This document shows positions 5,778 through 7,367 of a stretch of DNA of 7,367 nt, piece by piece; the stretch's first letter is position 1, and each line of letters begins with the position of its first letter. The notes under the pieces are model-generated. The model had not been told where the DNA came from and did no database searches. It saw nothing but the letters and a program-made list of their open reading frames with translations. The position numbers and the translations under genes are program-made. Source of the stretch: Candidatus Margulisiibacteriota bacterium. Lineage in GTDB: Bacteria > Margulisbacteria > Marinamargulisbacteria > DT-59. The DNA is taken from assembly GCA_013215865.1 (NCBI GenBank), contig JABSQL010000030.1, positions 1 through 7,367 of the forward strand. Direction: 5' to 3'.

Positions 5778-6752
5778 ATGGAGGCGATTCATCAAATCAT
5801 AGATGCCAACATTAACCGCGTGACGGAAGGGCTCCGTGTGATCGAAGACTATACCCGATTTATCGCTGGCCATAAAATATTCACAGACCAGCTGTCTGCC
5901 ATTCGCAAACAAATCCATCGATCAGAAACAAATAAAAGTGCCCATTTACATATCCGAGACACGGGGAAAGACATGAGAGCCAAAGAACCCCCAGCTAAAC
6001 GAAAAGATATAGCGGACCTCCTGACAGCCAACTTTAAACGGGTGGAAGAAGGGCTTCGGGTACTGGAAGAATATACAGGTCTTTCGATGTATTCAACGAT
6101 TCGATATGATGTTTACCAGCTCGAAAAAGAAATTGTTCTTACACTACTAAAAAAGAAAATAGAAGCCGGTGTGTACTTAATTTCTCATGACCCATCGATT
6201 TTGGAAAAGGGGCTGAATTGGGGGGCATCTTGTATTCAGCTAAGAGACAAAGAAAGTTCTAAATCAGACCTCTTGAAAAAGGCGATTCGTGTGAAAAAAA
6301 TGTCCTCTCAATATGAGATCCCGTTCATCGTCAATGATTATATAGATATTGCCTTAATGGTGGATGCAGATGGTCTTCACACCGGCCAAGACGACCTACC
6401 CATCCCAGCTCTGAGAAAGCTCATGGGACCACACAAACTTTTGGGTCGGACCACCCACACCCTCCAGCAAGGATTACAGGCCCAAAAAGAAGGTGCTGAT
6501 TATGTCAGTGTGGGCCCCATTTGGGAAACACCATCAAAACCTGGGCGAAAAGGCATTGGATTTCAGTATTTAAAAAAAGCCTCTTCATCTTTAGAAATCC
6601 CCTATGTGGCAATTGGGGGAATTTGTTTGGACAATGTGGGTCAGGTTCTTGAATTTTCACCCCCTATGGTTGGGGTGATTCGGGATTATGAGAATATCAA
6701 GGCGTTTCAGAGGAAGATGACAGAAATTCCATTTTATTTTCAAGAGATTTGA
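5778..6752 (+). CDS. thiE: ThiD2-ThiE fusion: HMP-P kinase / thiamin-phosphate synthase
   Basis: A 324-residue fusion for the last steps of thiamin phosphate synthesis. Residues 5-125 resemble the N-terminal extension of cyanobacterial ThiE, known as ThiD2, a dedicated HMP-phosphate kinase. Two similar blocks, IDANINRVTEGLRVIEDYT (8-26) and LTANFKRVEEGLRVLEEYT (82-100), show an internal duplication, with RDTGKD at 60-65. Residues 130-320 are the ThiE barrel, which joins HMP-PP to thiazole phosphate. Visible motifs are QLRDK (154-158), VND (185-187), DADGLHTGQDD (196-206), GRTTHT (223-228), VGPIWETPSKPG (245-256) and IGGI (279-282). A longer frame begins at TTG 5739, but ATG 5778 fits the family start and leaves 72 bp for the divergent promoters. 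There is no clear Shine-Dalgarno. The 3' end overlaps the opposing HEPN relic. The fold assignment is firm; the kinase role of the N-terminal half rests on family knowledge. Confidence 0.9.
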   Translation: MEAIHQIIDANINRVTEGLRVIEDYTRFIAGHKIFTDQLSAIRKQIHRSETNKSAHLHIRDTGKDMRAKEPPAKRKDIADLLTANFKRVEEGLRVLEEYTGLSMYSTIRYDVYQLEKEIVLTLLKKKIEAGVYLISHDPSILEKGLNWGASCIQLRDKESSKSDLLKKAIRVKKMSSQYEIPFIVNDYIDIALMVDADGLHTGQDDLPIPALRKLMGPHKLLGRTTHTLQQGLQAQKEGADYVSVGPIWETPSKPGRKGIGFQYLKKASSSLEIPYVAIGGICLDNVGQVLEFSPPMVGVIRDYENIKAFQRKMTEIPFYFQEI

Positions 6753-7087
6753 ATAGTGTGAAGTATTGAGAAGCAATAGCTTGAACCACTTTTACCGCGA
6801 CATCTTCATTATACATACCATCCTTCCCCATCCGATATTAAACCATCTTTAAACCCTTGCCGTATCACATCTCTTGGCTCAGCTATGCCTGTATAACCTT
6901 GATATTTCAAATAGTCTTTTATTGTATTCCATCCCAGCTCATAGGTATTTTCAAAGGTCTTAATGAGACCCATCTTTTCCATTTCAGATAAATCCCGGCC
7001 TTTGTCAACAAATGTATCCAGTTGTCTAAGTGCTTTTTGATAACCAGAGACATTTTTTTTACGTGACAATTCACGAGACAATTCCAT
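6697..7087 (-). pseudogene. Frameshifted HI0074-type HEPN gene (MNT/HEPN partner)
   Basis: From ATG 7087 the frame gives 92 residues matching the nucleotidyltransferase substrate-binding family. It has Y-x-K-A-L-x-Q-L near the start, then EKMGLIKTFENTYELGWNTIKDYLKYQG (37-64) and RDVIRQGFKDGLISDGEGW (72-90). It then stops two codons later at 6809. Shifted by one base, the sequence from 6813 continues as the family's C-terminal helix (YNEDVAVKVVQAIASQYF and onward) to TGA at 6697. Between Trp90 and that Tyr, family members usually have about 13 residues ending in an R-N-x-x-x-H-T motif; here only four bases remain. A deletion of about 35 bp would explain both the frameshift and the loss of the HEPN R-x4-H site. 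No Shine-Dalgarno is seen and no partner nucleotidyltransferase is in the window. The end overlaps the thiamin gene by 56 bp, convergently. Confidence 0.82.
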
Positions 7088-7102
7088 TGAAATAGCACAT
7101 AT

Positions 7103-7234
7103 TCGCCGAATATCATCCGATAACCGGCGATAACTGAAATATTTTACCGTTTTTCGCTGAATATCAATCGATAGCCGGCGATAACTACAATAATTTACCG
7201 TTTTTCGCTGAACATCATCCTATAATCAGCGACT
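7103..7234. repeat. 51-bp tandem repeat, about 2.5 units, each with a hairpin
   Basis: Units begin at 7103, 7154 and 7205, exactly 51 bp apart; the third is partial. Each has 6-base arms around a 16-base loop: TCGCCG/CGGCGA, TCGCTG/CGGCGA and TCGCTG/CAGCGA. The fifth pair changes from C-G through T-G to T-A, so pairing is kept. In units one and two an inner TATC/GATA adds four more pairs. Between the stems, TTTACCGTTTTTCGCTGAA recurs. On the minus strand 51 bp equals 17 codons, and units one and two are open in the frame of the HEPN gene, but without a start codon. The third unit overlaps the end of the right-edge gene. Confidence 0.8.
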
Positions 7235-7367
7235 TACCAATGTGGTTAAGCGTATCAGAATAGGAAGCAGTTAAAGCATCCAAATCATGACGTACTTGCT
7301 TGGCATTTTTGATGGTGAACGTTCGATGACAGGCGTTACAGGTGATCTGCTCTTTCTTTAAATCCTG
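7215..7367 (-). CDS. Unrecognised CxxC protein, C-terminal 50 codons (runs off right edge)
   Basis: The minus-strand frame is open from the right edge to TGA at 7215-7217. It reads through ITCNACHRTFTIKNAKQV and HDLDALTASYSDTLNHIGKS to a final LIIG. C-N-A-C followed by a basic/aromatic stretch looks like half of a zinc-ribbon or knuckle. The last 20 residues could be a helix. CNACH also fits a CxxCH haem motif by chance, but nothing else suggests a cytochrome. The composition is clearly protein-like, but the family is not recognised. The last codons lie inside the third unit of the 51-bp repeat, which may have replaced the original C-terminus. The HEPN relic lies 127 bp downstream on the same strand. 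Confidence 0.6.
   Translation of the reverse strand, partial: QDLKKEQITCNACHRTFTIKNAKQVRHDLDALTASYSDTLNHIGKSLIIG

Noticed and set aside
7103..7234. CRISPR array
   Set aside because: The sequence between stems is itself repeated, so there are no unique spacers; only about 2.5 units and no cas genes are present.
7215..7367. Cytochrome c (CxxCH haem motif)
   Set aside because: There is one CNACH in a 50-residue fragment, no second haem feature and no export signal visible; a zinc-binding turn is as likely.

Overview
The window is bacterial chromosome, compact and moderately AT-rich. The anchor is a complete bacterial-type valyl-tRNA synthetase gene (valS). No gene pins the phylum down. The Zn-binding bacterial form of ValS, the ThiD2-ThiE fusion and the MORN-repeat proteins suggest a Gram-negative or candidate-phylum bacterium, but this is a loose inference.

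Layout, left to right. (1) 1-443, minus: the N-terminal 147 residues of a MORN-repeat protein that runs off the left edge. (2) 444-769: no intact gene. It holds AT-rich palindromes, a decayed partial copy of a brnTA toxin-antitoxin locus (609-730) and the promoter/operator of the intact copy. (3) 770-1247, plus: an intact BrnT toxin / ribbon-helix-helix antitoxin pair with overlapping genes. (4) 1279-2973, minus: two further MORN-repeat genes (144 and 401 aa) in the same reading frame, separated by one TAG and 18 sense codons that still contain a MORN relic. (5) 3060-5705, minus: valS. (6) 5778-6752, plus, divergent from valS: a fused thiamin-synthesis enzyme, an N-terminal ThiD2-like HMP-P kinase domain joined to ThiE. 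(7) 6697-7087, minus: a frameshifted HI0074-type (MNT/HEPN) gene whose lesion removes the segment expected to carry the HEPN active-site motif. (8) 7103-7234: a 51-bp tandem repeat, each unit carrying a stem whose arms co-vary. (9) 7215-7367, minus: the C-terminal 50 codons of an unrecognised CxxC protein entering from the right edge.

Reading of the whole. valS and the thiamin gene are housekeeping genes sharing a 72-bp divergent promoter region. On both sides lies accessory, repeat-driven DNA. On the left are a MORN paralogue cluster growing by 69-bp (23-codon) repeats and interrupted by a toxin-antitoxin module that has duplicated and partly decayed. On the right is a second, disabled toxin-antitoxin-type gene beside a short hairpin tandem repeat. 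The most interesting regulatory signal is a perfect 8-bp inverted repeat that would bury the ribosome-binding site of the 401-aa MORN gene when it is transcribed from upstream. Promoter calls, leaderless starts and RNA structures were found by eye and have not been tested.
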